DNA of 64,000 nt from Acestrorhynchus altus (taxonomy: Eukaryota; Chordata; Actinopteri; Characiformes; Acestrorhynchidae). Shown here piece after piece: positions 28,762 through 39,659 of the stretch. Numbering within the stretch: position 1 is the first letter of the stretch; every line of letters starts with the position of its first letter. The stretch is from positions 28,899,889 through 28,963,888 of the forward strand of contig CM067510.1 of assembly GCA_034509495.1 (NCBI GenBank), read 5' to 3'. Position numbers and translations under genes: made by a program. The notes below the pieces were generated by a model. The model ran no database searches. It saw nothing but the letters and a program-made list of their open reading frames with translations, and had not been told where the DNA came from.

Positions 28762-31700
28762 CTGCAGAGGAGAGAACACAGTCTGTACAAGGAGTCTCTG
28801 ACAAGGTAACACTGGGCATTGAGCATATTTCGTCAAAGTAAGTATGTATTTAAAATATTTTTAAATTGTCAGTCAGCATCTTTCTTAATTTATCAACATC
28901 AGCGAGCCAATGAGAATGCTTGTTTCAACACCTGGACTGCTGGTTGGCTGTCGAGGGTATGCTCTAAGTGAGTTACTAAGGTCAGTGTGTCTTACAATCT
29001 GTTTTAATGTTGTATGAATGTTAGTAGCAGTAGCAGCAGTTTCAAATGTTGTGTAAGTCATCCGGAAGTTCCAGGTTCAATCCATGGTGATGAGGAGAGG
29101 AGACATCGCCAATTCTACAGTTTTTCCTTACTGAGTACAGCGTATTCTCCACATAACTGCATGGACCATACTGTGACCGTTTGGTACAAATACACTTACT
29201 GTTACACACCTATTAAATGGAAATTCTTTTAATAATACAGTGATCAACCATAACATTATAACCACCTACCTATTTGTATGTTCACATTCCATTTTATCAG
29301 CTCCTCTTAGCATACAGGAGAACTTTGTAGTTCTATTATTACAGACTGTAGTCTGTGTTTCTCTGCATACTTTGTTTACTTCCTTTCATCCTTCAGTGGT
29401 CAGGACCCCACAGGACCACCACAGAACAGAGCATATTATGGGGATGGTGGGTCATTCTCAGCACTGCAGTGACACTGTCATGGTGGTGGTGTGTTTTGTG
29501 CTGGTATGAGTGGATGAGTGTTTAAATGCTGTGTCCACTCACTGCCCACTTGATTAGACACTAAAGTCAGAGACAGAAGCTCATATGTTTCTTCACAGTT
29601 TGTGATGGACGCTGCTCACAGGTCACTGTTGGCTGGATATTTATGGTTGGTGTACTGTTCTCAGAACAGCAGTGACACTGAGGGGTTTAAAAACTTCAGC
29701 AGCACTGCTGTGTCTGATCCACTAGTAGCAAACACTAACACTAACCAACAACAAATACTAACATCACCGCCATGTCAGTGTCAATGCACTACAAGGGGTG
29801 GGGTCAGAAGGGCCCTTGACGTCACTGACCCCAGCAGTGCTTATCAAGGGTATTGTTTTCAGTAGACACAATTATTCAACTAATTAAACTGTGAATTTGA
29901 GTAACGTGAGCATAGAGTTAACGCACATGCATTGTTTGTATTCGGTTTGGGTTATTAAAGTTTGTTTAACCATTTGGGTTTGCCGAACTCATCAGGTTTC
30001 ACAGTGTGTGATGAGTTACATAGAAATGACTGAATGTGCGATTAAGAAGAACAATAGAAAACATAATTCTGAGAACTTCTGAAGCAGTTTTTCTGAGAAC
30101 CTCTGACAGAGAAAACATGCTGCATGGGTTGTGATGTTGCTGATTGTTGACTGATGTCCAGTTCCCCAGAAGCACAAAACACGTCAGAACATTTTGTTTC
30201 CAGTACAGACAGTCAATGTTCAAAAGACACTTAATGAAAAGCAAACAGAGCTCTGAGGCAGGGATTCAGTTTCCCTTTAGTTCTCAGAAAACTGGAGCGG
30301 AATGACCCAGTCAGTCTTTAAAATCCAGCAACACTCTTCATTACTGCTGTTCTGGTTGATTAATGTGTCAGAACATTGAGATTCCTCTGTGGGTGTAGAA
30401 ACTATTAGAATAGAGCGCTGTGCTCTACTCTAATAGCTCAGTAATAGATGGTATTTGAGTCATGTTATGTGTACTTTTGGGACAGCGTGAGTAAATATTT
30501 AACCTCAAATTATGTTTATTAGAATTGTAGTGCAGCAGTTCAGTATTAGAACTGAGCATATTTTAGGTCATACACTTATCTGCCATAACATTACAACCAC
30601 ATCTTAGTTTCTACATTCATAGTCCATTTTTATCAGCTCCTCTTATAATTCTATAATTACAGACTGTAGTCTGTCTGTCTCTGTGCATACTGCTGGGAGC
30701 AGCAGTGGCCTGGTGATTAGGGAACTGGTTTGAATCCCCAAACTGGCAGGACATGACTGAAGTGCCCTTGAGCAAGGCACTGAAATCCCCAGCTGCTCCC
30801 TGGGTGCTGAGGATAGGGCTGCCCACCACCATGTGTGCTCACTGCCCCGGTGTGTGAATTCCCTAGTGTGTATGTGTGTATCACTGTGTGTGGATGGTTA
30901 AAATGCAAAGTTCTTATTCCTGTGTGTGCATAACACAGTGGGTCAATTGAGTATAATTACTTACTTACTTATCCTCATTTGACCCTGCTCTTCAATGGTC
31001 AGGACCACCAGGTTATGTATTATGTGGGTGGTGGATCATTCTCAGCACTGCAGTGACACTGATGTGGTGGTGTGTTGGTGTGTGTTGTGCTGGTATGAAT
31101 GGATCCAACACTGCAGTGCTGCTGGAATGGTTAAACAATGTGTCCACTCACTGTCCAATCGACTAGACACTCCTACCTAATTGCTCCACCTGGTACATGT
31201 AAAGTCAGAGACCGAAGCTCATCTATTTCTACACAGTTGGTGTTGGTCATCCTCTAGTCCTTCCTCAGTGCTCAGTGGACACTGTTGGCTGGATGTTTCT
31301 AGTTGCTGAACTATTCTCAGTCCATCAGTGTCACTGCAATGCTGGGAATGACCGACTATCCAAAATAATACTTCTTCTGTGGTGGTCCAGTGGGTTCTTG
31401 ACCATTGAAGAGCAGGGTCAAAGGAGGCTAACAAAGAATACAGAGAAGCAGGTGGACTACAGTCTGTAATTTCTTTCTTTTTAACCCACCGTGGAATTAA
31501 TCCTCCGCATTTAACCCATCTTCACACAGTGATACACACATACACACTTGTGAATTCACACACCAAGCTGGTCTACAAGTGTTGGTCATCAAGCTTTGTC
31601 AGTGTCTGTCTAACTAGGTCTGGTTGGTCATGGTCATGGTGGACCAGCTAAATCGCCAAAATCAAATGAAAACATACTGACCAAGATTTAAGCTGGTCAA

Positions 31701-32247
31701 CCAGTTTAACCAGCTGTACCAGCTTGACTAGGTTGTTTATTCAGCAGTAAACAAGGTATCTGTGTGCAAATTCTTACATACATAGACAAAGACTGCATGT
31801 AAAGCAGCCACAACAGTCTGTTAAAGTGAAGTATGCTGAGCTGAAGTTTTCCAGTGTGGTGAATGTATCAATGCAGGCATACCTTCACGTCCATGTTGAG
31901 AAGCCAAGTAAGCCTGCTCTTTCCTGTGCAGTCAAGTGAAGGCTGGATTATGATGCACGTGGGGCCATCCTCAGCTCTGCAAATACACAAACAATACTGG
32001 ATTCTCAAATAAGTCTCTACACACTGAGATATCAAGTCCTGTCAGTAAATCAGAGGTAATTATGTCAGTATCGGTGATGCATCTATTAAACCTATCAATC
32101 TTCTGCTCAAGAAACAGAATAATCCACAGTAAAACTACTAATCTGGGTTTTGCTGACCAGGCACATCCTACAAAATTCCAACCTGCTCTCTGGTCACTTC
32201 ATTAGAAACACCTACCTTGTGCTTCCACTCACTGGCCACTTAATTAG

Positions 32248-32311
<64 letters not shown>

Positions 32312-35300
32312 ACGCATAGTACAGTACCTGACGAATCCTGGCTGGGGGGGGAGGGTCTCCATATGGGTGGCAGTTCCACCCAGGTAAATACACTCTCCCA
32401 TCTTTAAAGAATGCCTGACGCTCAGAAAGTCCCTCTGACCAATCAGATTCCCCACTGTCTCCGCCGACACCTCATGTGTTACCATGGTCTCTTTCCCTAC
32501 GTGTTTCAGGATCTGAAATGTAAAGTCATTGATGAAGCATTCAGTGCTGAAAGGATGCCCACAGCACACATTTCTGAAAGTCAGTATGGCTGAACATGGT
32601 CTCCAGCAGCCTGTCTGAGATTGTGTAGATTACAGGTCTCTCCAGACTGCATGGAAATGCGTGGGCTGTGTTACAGATCTGCAGCTTTCAGCATACTTCA
32701 AAGAAGGTTGAACAACATTTCTAAACTGAATTATAAGCAACTCTCATAGACCCACTGTGTTTTGCACACAGGGGAATTTGTCCTCTGCATTTAGCTCATC
32801 CACACAAAATGATACACAAACATACACACTAGTGAATTCACGTAGTGAGGACACATGCCCAGAGAGGTGGGCAGCCCTTTCCACCTTGCCTGAGGAGCAG
32901 CTGGGGAGTTAAGTGCCTTGGTCAAGGGCACTTAAGTCATGTCCTGCCAGTTCAGGGATTCAAATTGGCAACATTCCATTCACAAGGCTGGTTCTCTAAT
33001 CACCAGACTTCATCATAAATAGTCTGTCATTCACTGAAATGAAGTCTTGACATATTCTCTAAACAAACTCACCACTATTCTGGACAATACACTTCACCCC
33101 CTCCATGACTTTCTGGTCAGAGCAGAGCACTTTCAGCAACAGACTCATACATTCAGCTCTGCTGTAGCAAGGAGCGATACAGGAGGTCGTTTGTACCAAG
33201 AGCAATCACACTGTATAACACTGTACTACACTGAGCCACTACCAGGACAGGCTCCCTGAAATGGCTGGACATTATTACTCCCATCCAATCACTTTATCTA
33301 CATGTACACAGCTGACATCGCTGCTCTTCTATTCATATCTCTTTGCACAGACAATATTCAGATTTTCTATTCATATTTTTTGCACAAATACTTGTTCATG
33401 TGCACTTTACTGAGCCTTTATGTGCAGGCTGTTGTCAGTATTGTTCCTGTATAAAGTTTATGCATCTACTCATAACACCACACTTCGGAGGTTCAGTTGT
33501 TTTACCTTTAGCTTTATATAGTTATTTAGTTTATGTATTTAGTTATATTACATTTTATATATCTCCTATTGACTGTTACCTACCTATGTACTTACCGTCA
33601 TATCTTATGATCATTGTGTGATGAATTATCAGTGAGTAATCCAGCTTGGAAAACAACTAAAATTCACTCATTTCCAACTGAATTGAATTGAATCCCAGTT
33701 TAAATGCTGAAGGAGCTTCCAGTGCATGTTTACTGCTCTGTTCCTGTGTACATGCTTAACCTGCCTACACACTGATCAGTGAGAGGGGGCGGGACTGATG
33801 GGACTGACACAGATATTGGGTTATAGAGGAAAATGGGAGATGGGAGGGGCTATTGCTCTCTTTCTTTGCTCACACAGTGTTCAAATTTCAGAATAAAAGT
33901 CATGAGAAGGGATAATACAAAAACAACATACATAAATAACAAAAATAATAAATTCTATTATTTTAACCACTGTGAATTATGGTGTAAATAAATGTTCTTG
34001 TCAATATAACCATTACAAATAACCCATAAAACTTATTGCACTTTCAGCTCAAAAGCACTCAGGATGATCAACTTCCAACAGGATCCCTGAGATATAAAGT
34101 GCTTTTTAGTCCTTAAGTTATATAGGTAGAAACAAAAGTTTTATCAATGACAAATATGTATCTATTTTTTTTTTGTTTTGTTTTGTTTTCCCCCAATAAA
34201 GGTACATTAATAATTCAAAATTTATAGACTATTTGAGAACTTCGTAAGATTTTTTTTGTAGAATCACATTTAAAAAACCATTCGCCTCAACATTTACTGG
34301 AGAAACCAGGTCAGAATGCAGAGCCACAGTACTGCCGAGCATATTGATTATCTGACTCAACTCAGACCTACAACAAGGATTTGCAGCAGGAAAACCCTAC
34401 ACTGCTGTAGCCCGTCTCAATTTTACTGGCCACTTTATCAGAAATGGAATACCATGCCAACAATATGAGGATTTTTCCAGTAGCCAGTGAGTGGAAGAAT
34501 AAAGTAAGGGTTTCCAATAAAATGGCCATTGAGTGGAATCGTAAAGCTGGTGTTTCTAATAAAGTGGCCAGTGAGAGGAAGCACAAGGTAAGGGTTTCCA
34601 ATAAAGTGGCCAGTGCATGTAAGCACAAGGTAAGTGTTTACAATAAAGTGTCCAGAGCGTGAAAGAATAAGGTAAGGCTTTCCAATAAAGTGGCCACTGA
34701 GAGGAAGCACAAGGTACGTGTTCCAGTAAAGTGACCAGTGACTGGAAGCACAAGGTAATAAAGTGGATGACTGACGTGTGTGTGTAACGTAAGGTAGTGT
34801 GTGCAGTTAATTACTTTGATTTGTCGGATGCTAGGGTTCCATTGGTGCATCTCCTCCACCTTCACAAACAGAATGTCATACAGCTCCTCGGGTGAAGCCT
34901 CCAGCAATGCCTCCAGCCTGAATACCTTGTGGTTCCCATGGAGAACCTTACTGTAGATGACATCTCCACTCTTCTGCAGAGAGATAACTAAATAACTTTT
35001 CCTGAATTCTTCAGCATTACAGAAATGTGTACATATGTATTGTTGTGCTTGTATTTTTTCCAACGGACATCAATGTCAAACGTTTCAGAGCATGTCTAGC
35101 TGTCCATTTACCATGCTACTCTAACTCTCATTTAATGAAGTAAAATAAAAACAAACCTGGGATATTAAAAACAGAAACTGGGGAATTCAAACCGACACAA
35201 AATACACTTAAACTAAACCTAGACAAACAAAGCAAAACAAGCTTCTCTTACATACAGAGCAGGGAAAGAAAGTATAAACAACCAAGTGCAAGCTATGCTA

Positions 35301-35923
35301 ACATACAGCGTAGCTAACAAAAAGACCGACAGAGGGTCTTAAATACAACATGACATTGATCACACCTGGGACATGATAAGGGGACAGGGTTACAAATAAG
35401 ACACAGATGGGAATGGGCGGAGCAAGGGAGGAGACAGAACCAAAACAAACAACCCAAGACACAACTAGAACACAACAGGAAGACAGAGGTGAACAGGACT
35501 GACAAATGGCAGACATGACACTATGCTTGTTTATCAGTCTTTGATATCAACTGGGATAAAGATTTCAACTGTGATGTGCAGCAAAGACAGAGATAGATAC
35601 TTTATGATCCCGAGGGGAATTGAGGCAAAGTTATTGGGTTATTGTTCTCAAATGCTGTGTTACTGTTACCTAAATAATTCACCATTTTTTCACATGACTG
35701 CAAATGTCTGTTAGTTCACATGTCTGTGTAGACATATTAAATAAATAAAGAGATAAATAAATGTGTGTATACAGATGCTCTAACAATCTAGCCATCCATC
35801 TAACAGCCGACTGTCTGGATGCACTGTGTAAATATGCCTGACTAGACTATTCATGTATCAACACCCACATCTCTATAACTATCCACCAATCAGGGCTACT
35901 CTGCAGTAATGAACAATGAACCC

Positions 35924-35954
<31 letters not shown>

Positions 35955-38900
35955 TCCTTATTACTGAATGCATTCATAGCACACAATATGCTACAGGAGA
36001 CAGAGGCTATTCTGGCCTTGTCTGAAGCTCAGACACCAGCCTGAGTAGCAATAACTCAGTGTGTCAGTGAAGAAGAATGACCTCGCTCATTTCCATCCTC
36101 CATCCATCAGCGTCCTGTGCAATCTCCAGAGCTCTCTGCAGAGCCTGCTTTCCCTCAAGCTGGTAGGAGAGGTCCGTCTCATCCACACGGTCACGCCAGC
36201 CCATCACCTTCTCATTGTCTACGGACCATAACATCACACAGGGCCCATACCTCATTGATCATATAATGATGTGCCATTTAAACTTGTTTATAGGCTCCAG
36301 GACATACTCTAGGTGTGCTATGTGTTGCAAACTTACCCTCGCTGATGTTGCCCCTTGACCATCTTACACAACTGGCCCAGGATGTCAAGGCCATCTGCTC
36401 CATTTGTTGCCTATGTGCAATCTTCTGCCCCAGTGCAGCAACAGCCACACGCTGTAGCCCTGATAAAAAAAAAAAAAAAAACCCAGAAAACACACATAAA
36501 CACTCACTGCCCACTTTATTACAAACACTGACCTTGTGCTTCCACTGACTGGCCACTTTATAAGAAACAAATACCCTGTGGTCAGGTACGGTCTGCTGAA
36601 CTCTCCTGTGCGCTGGGAGCAGACATTGGGTGATTGTGAAGTTTAATGGATCAGCTGACACCCGTTGTATGACTGTATGACCCTTTGACTAACTTGTTTG
36701 TCAAAGCACAGCAGTATCTGATAGATATTGGCACTAGTAGACTATGCTGGATGCACTTACACTAATCAGGCATTACCTGCTTGTTTCAACATTCGCTGTG
36801 TATTCTATCAACTTCTCTTACCATACAGGAGCAGTTTGTAGTTTTATAATTACAGACTGTAGTTCATCTCTTCCTCTGCACTTTATGATCCTCCTCAGAT
36901 CCACCACAGAGCAGATATTATGTGAGTGGTGGGTCATTCACAGCACTGCAGGCACAATTCCTTTAGATCTGGGGATTTTGTTTATGTGTAATTATAAATA
37001 AAGCATTTTGGATGACATATTATATTTCAGGAGTATTGGATTGGTTTTAGGCACCCTGTGTAAATGAGAATGAAAAGCTCCATATCTGGGCAGTGAGAGT
37101 TTATTACCTCAGGAAAACCCTAATATTAGAATAAACACAATTAACATTCCTACAGAAAGCCACAATTTTCCATCACTGTTTAAAGCATCTTCAAAGCTCT
37201 CCTCATGGGAGTCTTTTATAATTTAGAGTTCTCATCCAATACCTGGTTTGATAAATCAGTGCTTAGTCATGTTAAATGAGGTGCGCTGGTGATGGAATAG
37301 AACACATCCAGGCGCTGGCTGGCGGCTTCCAGGAGAAATGTGGAACCAAGCTTTGCTCTTTACTACTTTCTTCAGAATGTAAAATGAATTGATTTTCATC
37401 TTCACTGTATGTCTGTTTACCTGCATCTGTTCTTACGGGCTGTGAAGTTTCTACACTAAACTCTCTCTTATTGATCAGAGACAGGAGTTTAAATAATGGG
37501 ATTATGTGCCTAAAACTGTACAGAACCATATTGAGGTTTCTAAATCTAAGGGCTGGTATGCAGCCCCACGCTTCTGTTCAGACACTCAATGCTCCTGAAC
37601 TCAGTAGAAAGCCTGCTCTGGACACTAGAGACTGATTCTCCATCAAAAGCAGGATCAACTCTTTTTAATAACATTGATTTCAGAAGAAACACTGAACAGT
37701 AGGCAGGTTAATGGCAACAATATCGAGTCAAATGTTTTAAGAAGCAAAAAGCAGGATCCATAACTAAGCAGAATTCATAAACAGGCTTGCAAACAGAATA
37801 TTTCTGTATTTAATCATCTGTTTTGAAATGTATACTTTTCATTGCCCTGTTTCTCAGCTACATGTATCTCACTTGCTTTTGGCCCTGTTTTGAAAGGAGG
37901 GCAGGATCCAGTCACTCATTGGCTGCTGGGCATAACCCCTGCCTGTCGAGTGTCCTGCTTTGCAGTCACATCATTTTGTCAGGACCACCACCATGTTGAG
38001 CCTCCCACTTTACAAAAACAAGGTACGAACTTCACACTGTAACTTTACAGAACGGGACAGATACACAGGAACATGACCCATATTTATCATCATATCTATT
38101 CTCATAATTATCATCATATTTATCATCACATGTATCATCATATTTATTTGACATATAATCATATATATAATATGAGAATTAATATGATACATGTGATGGT
38201 AAATATGATGATAAATATGATTAAAGGTATTATAATAAATATGATGATAAATGTGATTGTAGATATGATAGAAAAGGTTTGATAATATAAATGGTGATAA
38301 ATTTCAGTATAAATATGAGAATAAATATGATACATATGAGAATTATATGATGATACAATTGATCATAAATATGAGAATATATGTGATGATAAATTTGAGA
38401 ATAAATATGATGCTAAATATAATAAATATGACCATAAATGTTATGATAAATATGGGTCATGTTCCTGTGTATCTTAAAGTTAAAATGTGAAATTGGCAGA
38501 AGCATGCAGGCCCAAACTCAAAAGCGATAAATGTTTTCGAACTGAAAGCGAGACTGAGAGACATGTAGCTGACAATAAGTGCAATGAAAAATGATAATGG
38601 ATTATTTATAAATGTAAAATTCAAAACAGATTATTAAATACAGAAATATTCTGGTTAAAAGCCTGTTTTTAAACTCTTGATATTACAACTCTCCCTTACA
38701 AATTATAATTTCTTGATCTGCCTTTTGGTTCTCAAAACATTTTGATGCCATACAGGTGTCTTGATACTAAAACAGTGTATATTTTAATTCAAGTAAATTA
38801 TATTTAATATCAAAATACAAAATGTAGCCTCATGTCACCTCTAATAAATGAAATAAATTATGTTTACCTGCAGCTGTTCTAGTGTGGTCTAGAGTTTCTT

Positions 38901-39383
38901 CAGTAAAAGCTGAATTTAATAATCTGATCATGTACATAAAACATCAGTACTGTACTGATATTTACCACTATCAGCTGTTATACCATAGCTACAGTCAGCA
39001 GCCTATAAGGAGCAGATCAGCCTGGTTCTCAGCCATTTTCAGAACTGGTACATGATGGTACATGACTGATACGGCACCTTACCAAACATTAGTGCTGATC
39101 AGAGAAGAATCCTTTTGCTTATGCATTTAAAGGGAACATCAGTGCAACCTAATGCTGCTTTAGAAATTCTTTACATAGATGCTGGGAAACATTGCAAATC
39201 TAGACTGGATCTGGCCCCTACAGACCCCTAAAGCTATGCCCTCACTCCGTCCCTTGCCTGCACTCGCCTATTGTAAGCCAGCAGAAGCAGCCTGCCAAGT
39301 GAGAGGAAGGTGAGGGTACCTGTCATGCTCCTTAAGTGTGGGTAGGAGATTCCACAGCACAGCTTGGCCACGGCCGGCAGCAT
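28645..39383 (-). CDS. star2: Steroidogenic acute regulatory protein paralogue (StAR2-type), complete, 7 exons
   Basis: Exons in transcript order are 39383-39320, 36459-36337, 36218-36082, 34973-34815, 32512-32328, 31976-31883 and 28761-28645. All joins keep phase and give 879 bases, 292 residues plus stop, close to human StAR at 285. StAR moves cholesterol to the inner mitochondrial membrane, the rate-limiting step of steroid synthesis. The N-terminus MLPAVAKLCCGISYPHLRSM matches the StAR mitochondrial leader. The START domain follows, with THEVSAETVGNLIGQRDFLS, AEDGPTCIII and the C-terminal helix GWIPKSLVNKALPQAQMDF. The salt-bridge pair E169 and R188 and the disease residue R182 (human numbering) are kept. 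Both human PKA-site regions differ: VRRRSS is VRWSRG, and RRGS195 is KMGE. Divergence from usual fish StAR suggests the star2 paralogue; the symbol is an inference. Confidence 0.9.
29250..29850. repeat. Non-autonomous element (family R)
   Basis: Begins gtgatcaaccataacattat and includes gtgggtcattctcagcactg cagtgacact and a shared gacagaagctcat block. Related copies are at 30572, 48700, 49925 and 59870. No coding capacity. Confidence 0.6.
30572..31475. repeat. Family R element interrupted by a SINE
   Basis: Left part at 30572-30690 (ctgccataacattacaacca), right part from about 30970, with the family A SINE 30691-30970 inserted between them. The SINE is therefore the later insertion. Confidence 0.6.
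30691..30970 (+). repeat. tRNA-derived SINE copy (family A)
   Basis: Full-length-looking copy: ggcctggtgattagggaact, tttgaatcc, ctggcaggacatgactga, and a 3' part ending tcaattgagtataattactt with a short simple tail. Confidence 0.65.
31475..31563 (-). repeat. SINE family A, 3' fragment
   Basis: Reverse-oriented tail part with aacccaccgtggaattaatc and cacacagtgatacacaca. Confidence 0.5.
31560..31745. repeat. GGTCA-rich repeat (family G)
   Basis: Contains caagctggtctacaagtgtt and gctggtcaaccagtttaacc, ending ttattcagcagtaa. It lies in star2 intron 6, near exon 6. Confidence 0.5.
31883..31976 (-). CDS. star2: star2 exon 6: START domain
   Basis: It encodes AEDGPTCIIIQPSLD and KSRLTWLLNMDVK, matching StAR AEHGPTCMVLHP and TKLTWLLSIDLK. 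The acceptor is tttgcag, the donor gtatgc. Confidence 0.9.
32190..32250. repeat. Minisatellite (family M), about 1.5 units, inverted
   Basis: ggtcacttcattagaaacac and ccttgtgcttccactcactg, next to the CA tract after the star2 exon 5 donor. Confidence 0.65.
32251..32310 (-). repeat. (CA)n tract just inside star2 intron 5
   Basis: About 30 TG units on the plus strand, i.e. CA on the transcript, starting about 17 bases after the exon 5 donor. Intronic CA repeats near donors are known hnRNP L binding sites in other genes. Confidence 0.9.
32328..32512 (-). CDS. star2: star2 exon 5: START domain core
   Basis: It encodes ILKHVGKETMVTHEVSAET, VGNLIGQRDFLSVRHSL and then KMGECIYLGGTATHMET. The acceptor is atttcag. 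The donor gtactg is followed within about 16 bases by a CA-repeat tract. The codon matching human Ser195 is GAG (Glu) at 32395-32393. Confidence 0.9.
32745..33008 (-). repeat. tRNA-derived SINE copy (family A)
   Basis: Minus-oriented copy with gacccactgtgttttgcaca, gtcatgtcctgccagttcag and the head ggctggttctctaatcacca. Confidence 0.62.
33040..33260 (+). mobile_element. LINE 3' coding relic
   Basis: Translates to ILDNTLHPLHDFLV and, in broken frames, RYRRSF-like and SNHTV-like pieces typical of the end of a fish non-LTR reverse transcriptase ORF. Sequence to about 34400 shows no other clear feature. Confidence 0.5.
34425..34765. repeat. Minisatellite, about 43-bp unit (family M), largest array
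   Basis: About eight units of ataaagtggccagtgagagg with aagcacaaggtaagggtttcc. It lies directly downstream of star2 exon 4 in intron 4, ending about 50 bases from the exon. Confidence 0.8.
34815..34973 (-). CDS. star2: star2 exon 4: START domain
   Basis: Fifty-three codons, phase 0 on both sides: KSGDVIYSKVLHGNHKVFRL, then EELYDILFVKVEEMHQWNPS and IRQIK. It matches human StAR MSKVVPDVGKVFRLE and MGEWNPNVKEIK. The acceptor is ctctgcag, the donor gtaatt. Confidence 0.9.
35155..35520 (-). mobile_element. Solo LTR or LTR fragment, gypsy-like
   Basis: On the minus strand it starts TGTCATGTCTGCC at 35520 and contains ctccgcccattcccatctgt and cttatttgtaaccctgtc, as in the LTRs at 16222 and 3182. 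The left boundary and target duplication were not found. Confidence 0.6.
35580..35660 (+). repeat. LINE 3' end fragment
   Basis: gatagatactttatgatccc gaggggaattg is a common 3' tail of fish L2/Rex-type LINEs. Confidence 0.5.
36082..36218 (-). CDS. star2: star2 exon 3: start of START domain
   Basis: It encodes NEKVMGWRDRVDETDLSYQL and then EGKQALQRALEIAQDADGW, matching the StAR region QxGEEAMQKALxILxxxEGW. The acceptor is gtccgtag. The donor is gtcatt, a weak match to consensus, yet it gives the right join to exon 4 and no better GT is nearby. Confidence 0.82.
36337..36459 (-). CDS. star2: star2 exon 2: leader and linker
   Basis: It encodes LQRVAVAALGQKIAHRQQME and then SWASCVRWSRGNISE. The acceptor ttatcag has a 17-base poly-T tract. 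The donor is gtaagt-like (gtaag). The human VRRRSS PKA site region reads VRWSRG here. Exon length and phases suit StAR. Confidence 0.85.
36505..36565. repeat. Minisatellite (family M), inverted
   Basis: cactgcccactttattacaa acactgaccttgtgcttcc units just upstream of star2 exon 2. Confidence 0.65.
36740..38020 (-). other. Star2 intron 1, mostly unassigned
   Basis: A family R fragment is at about 36770-36970 (cataattacagactgtag-type words). The rest to 38020 shows no conserved frame. A short family P-like relic is at 37575-37660. Confidence 0.4.
38029..38505. repeat. Long fold-back element with AT-rich tandem interior
   Basis: Inverted arms: gatacacaggaacatgaccc on the left (ending near 38080) and gggtcatgttcctgtgtatc on the right (38455-38474), with weaker pairing outward (cttcacactgtaactttac against gttaaaatgtgaa). 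The interior repeats atgataaatatgatgataaa in both orientations, so most of the 450 bases can pair. It lies in star2 intron 1. Confidence 0.75.
39320..39383 (-). CDS. star2: star2 exon 1: start codon and mitochondrial leader
   Basis: ATG at 39383-39381, then MLPAVAKLCCGISYPHLRSMT and one base of a Gly codon before the donor gtaccc. The frame stays open upstream, but this Met aligns with the StAR start MLxAxxKLCxGxSYxHxRxM, so I chose it. Confidence 0.88.
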
Positions 39384-39428
39384 TCTCTCAGTGTGTGAGA
39401 CGGCGAGGAGCTGATGCTGTCCGGTGGG

Positions 39429-39493
39429 TTTTATTCGCAGCCTGAAGGCCAGTGAGTGGAGATAACACACATGTAGCTCTGCCTTCAAGGCCA
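39429..39493 (-). promoter_or_regulatory. star2: Putative star2 core promoter: TATA-like, GATA and SF-1 motifs
   Basis: Upstream of the ATG, read on the minus strand, are a TATA-like AATAAAA (39435-39429, about 50 bases upstream), a GATA motif (AGATAA on plus, 39460-39465) and a perfect NR5A/SF-1 nonamer TCAAGGCCA on plus (39485-39493, about 105 bases upstream). Mammalian StAR promoters are known to use SF-1 and GATA-4 sites in a similarly short region. The motifs are seen; their function is inferred. Confidence 0.5.
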
Positions 39494-39659
39494 CACTAGA
39501 GGAGTTGTAGGATCACACATCTATAGAACAAATTTGCTGCTTTCCCTCGTTCTGTCTTTCTAGCAAATCAGTTTATTCATGTTTTCAACACCGTAATAGA
39601 AACCACAACTGCCTTCATCATTTTGACCCATTTAAGCCTGAATCCTAATATAACTCCCA

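Noticed and set aside
28645..39383. The canonical star gene
   Set aside because: Gene structure is the same, but the protein differs at many positions normally fixed in fish StAR, including the RRGST segment.
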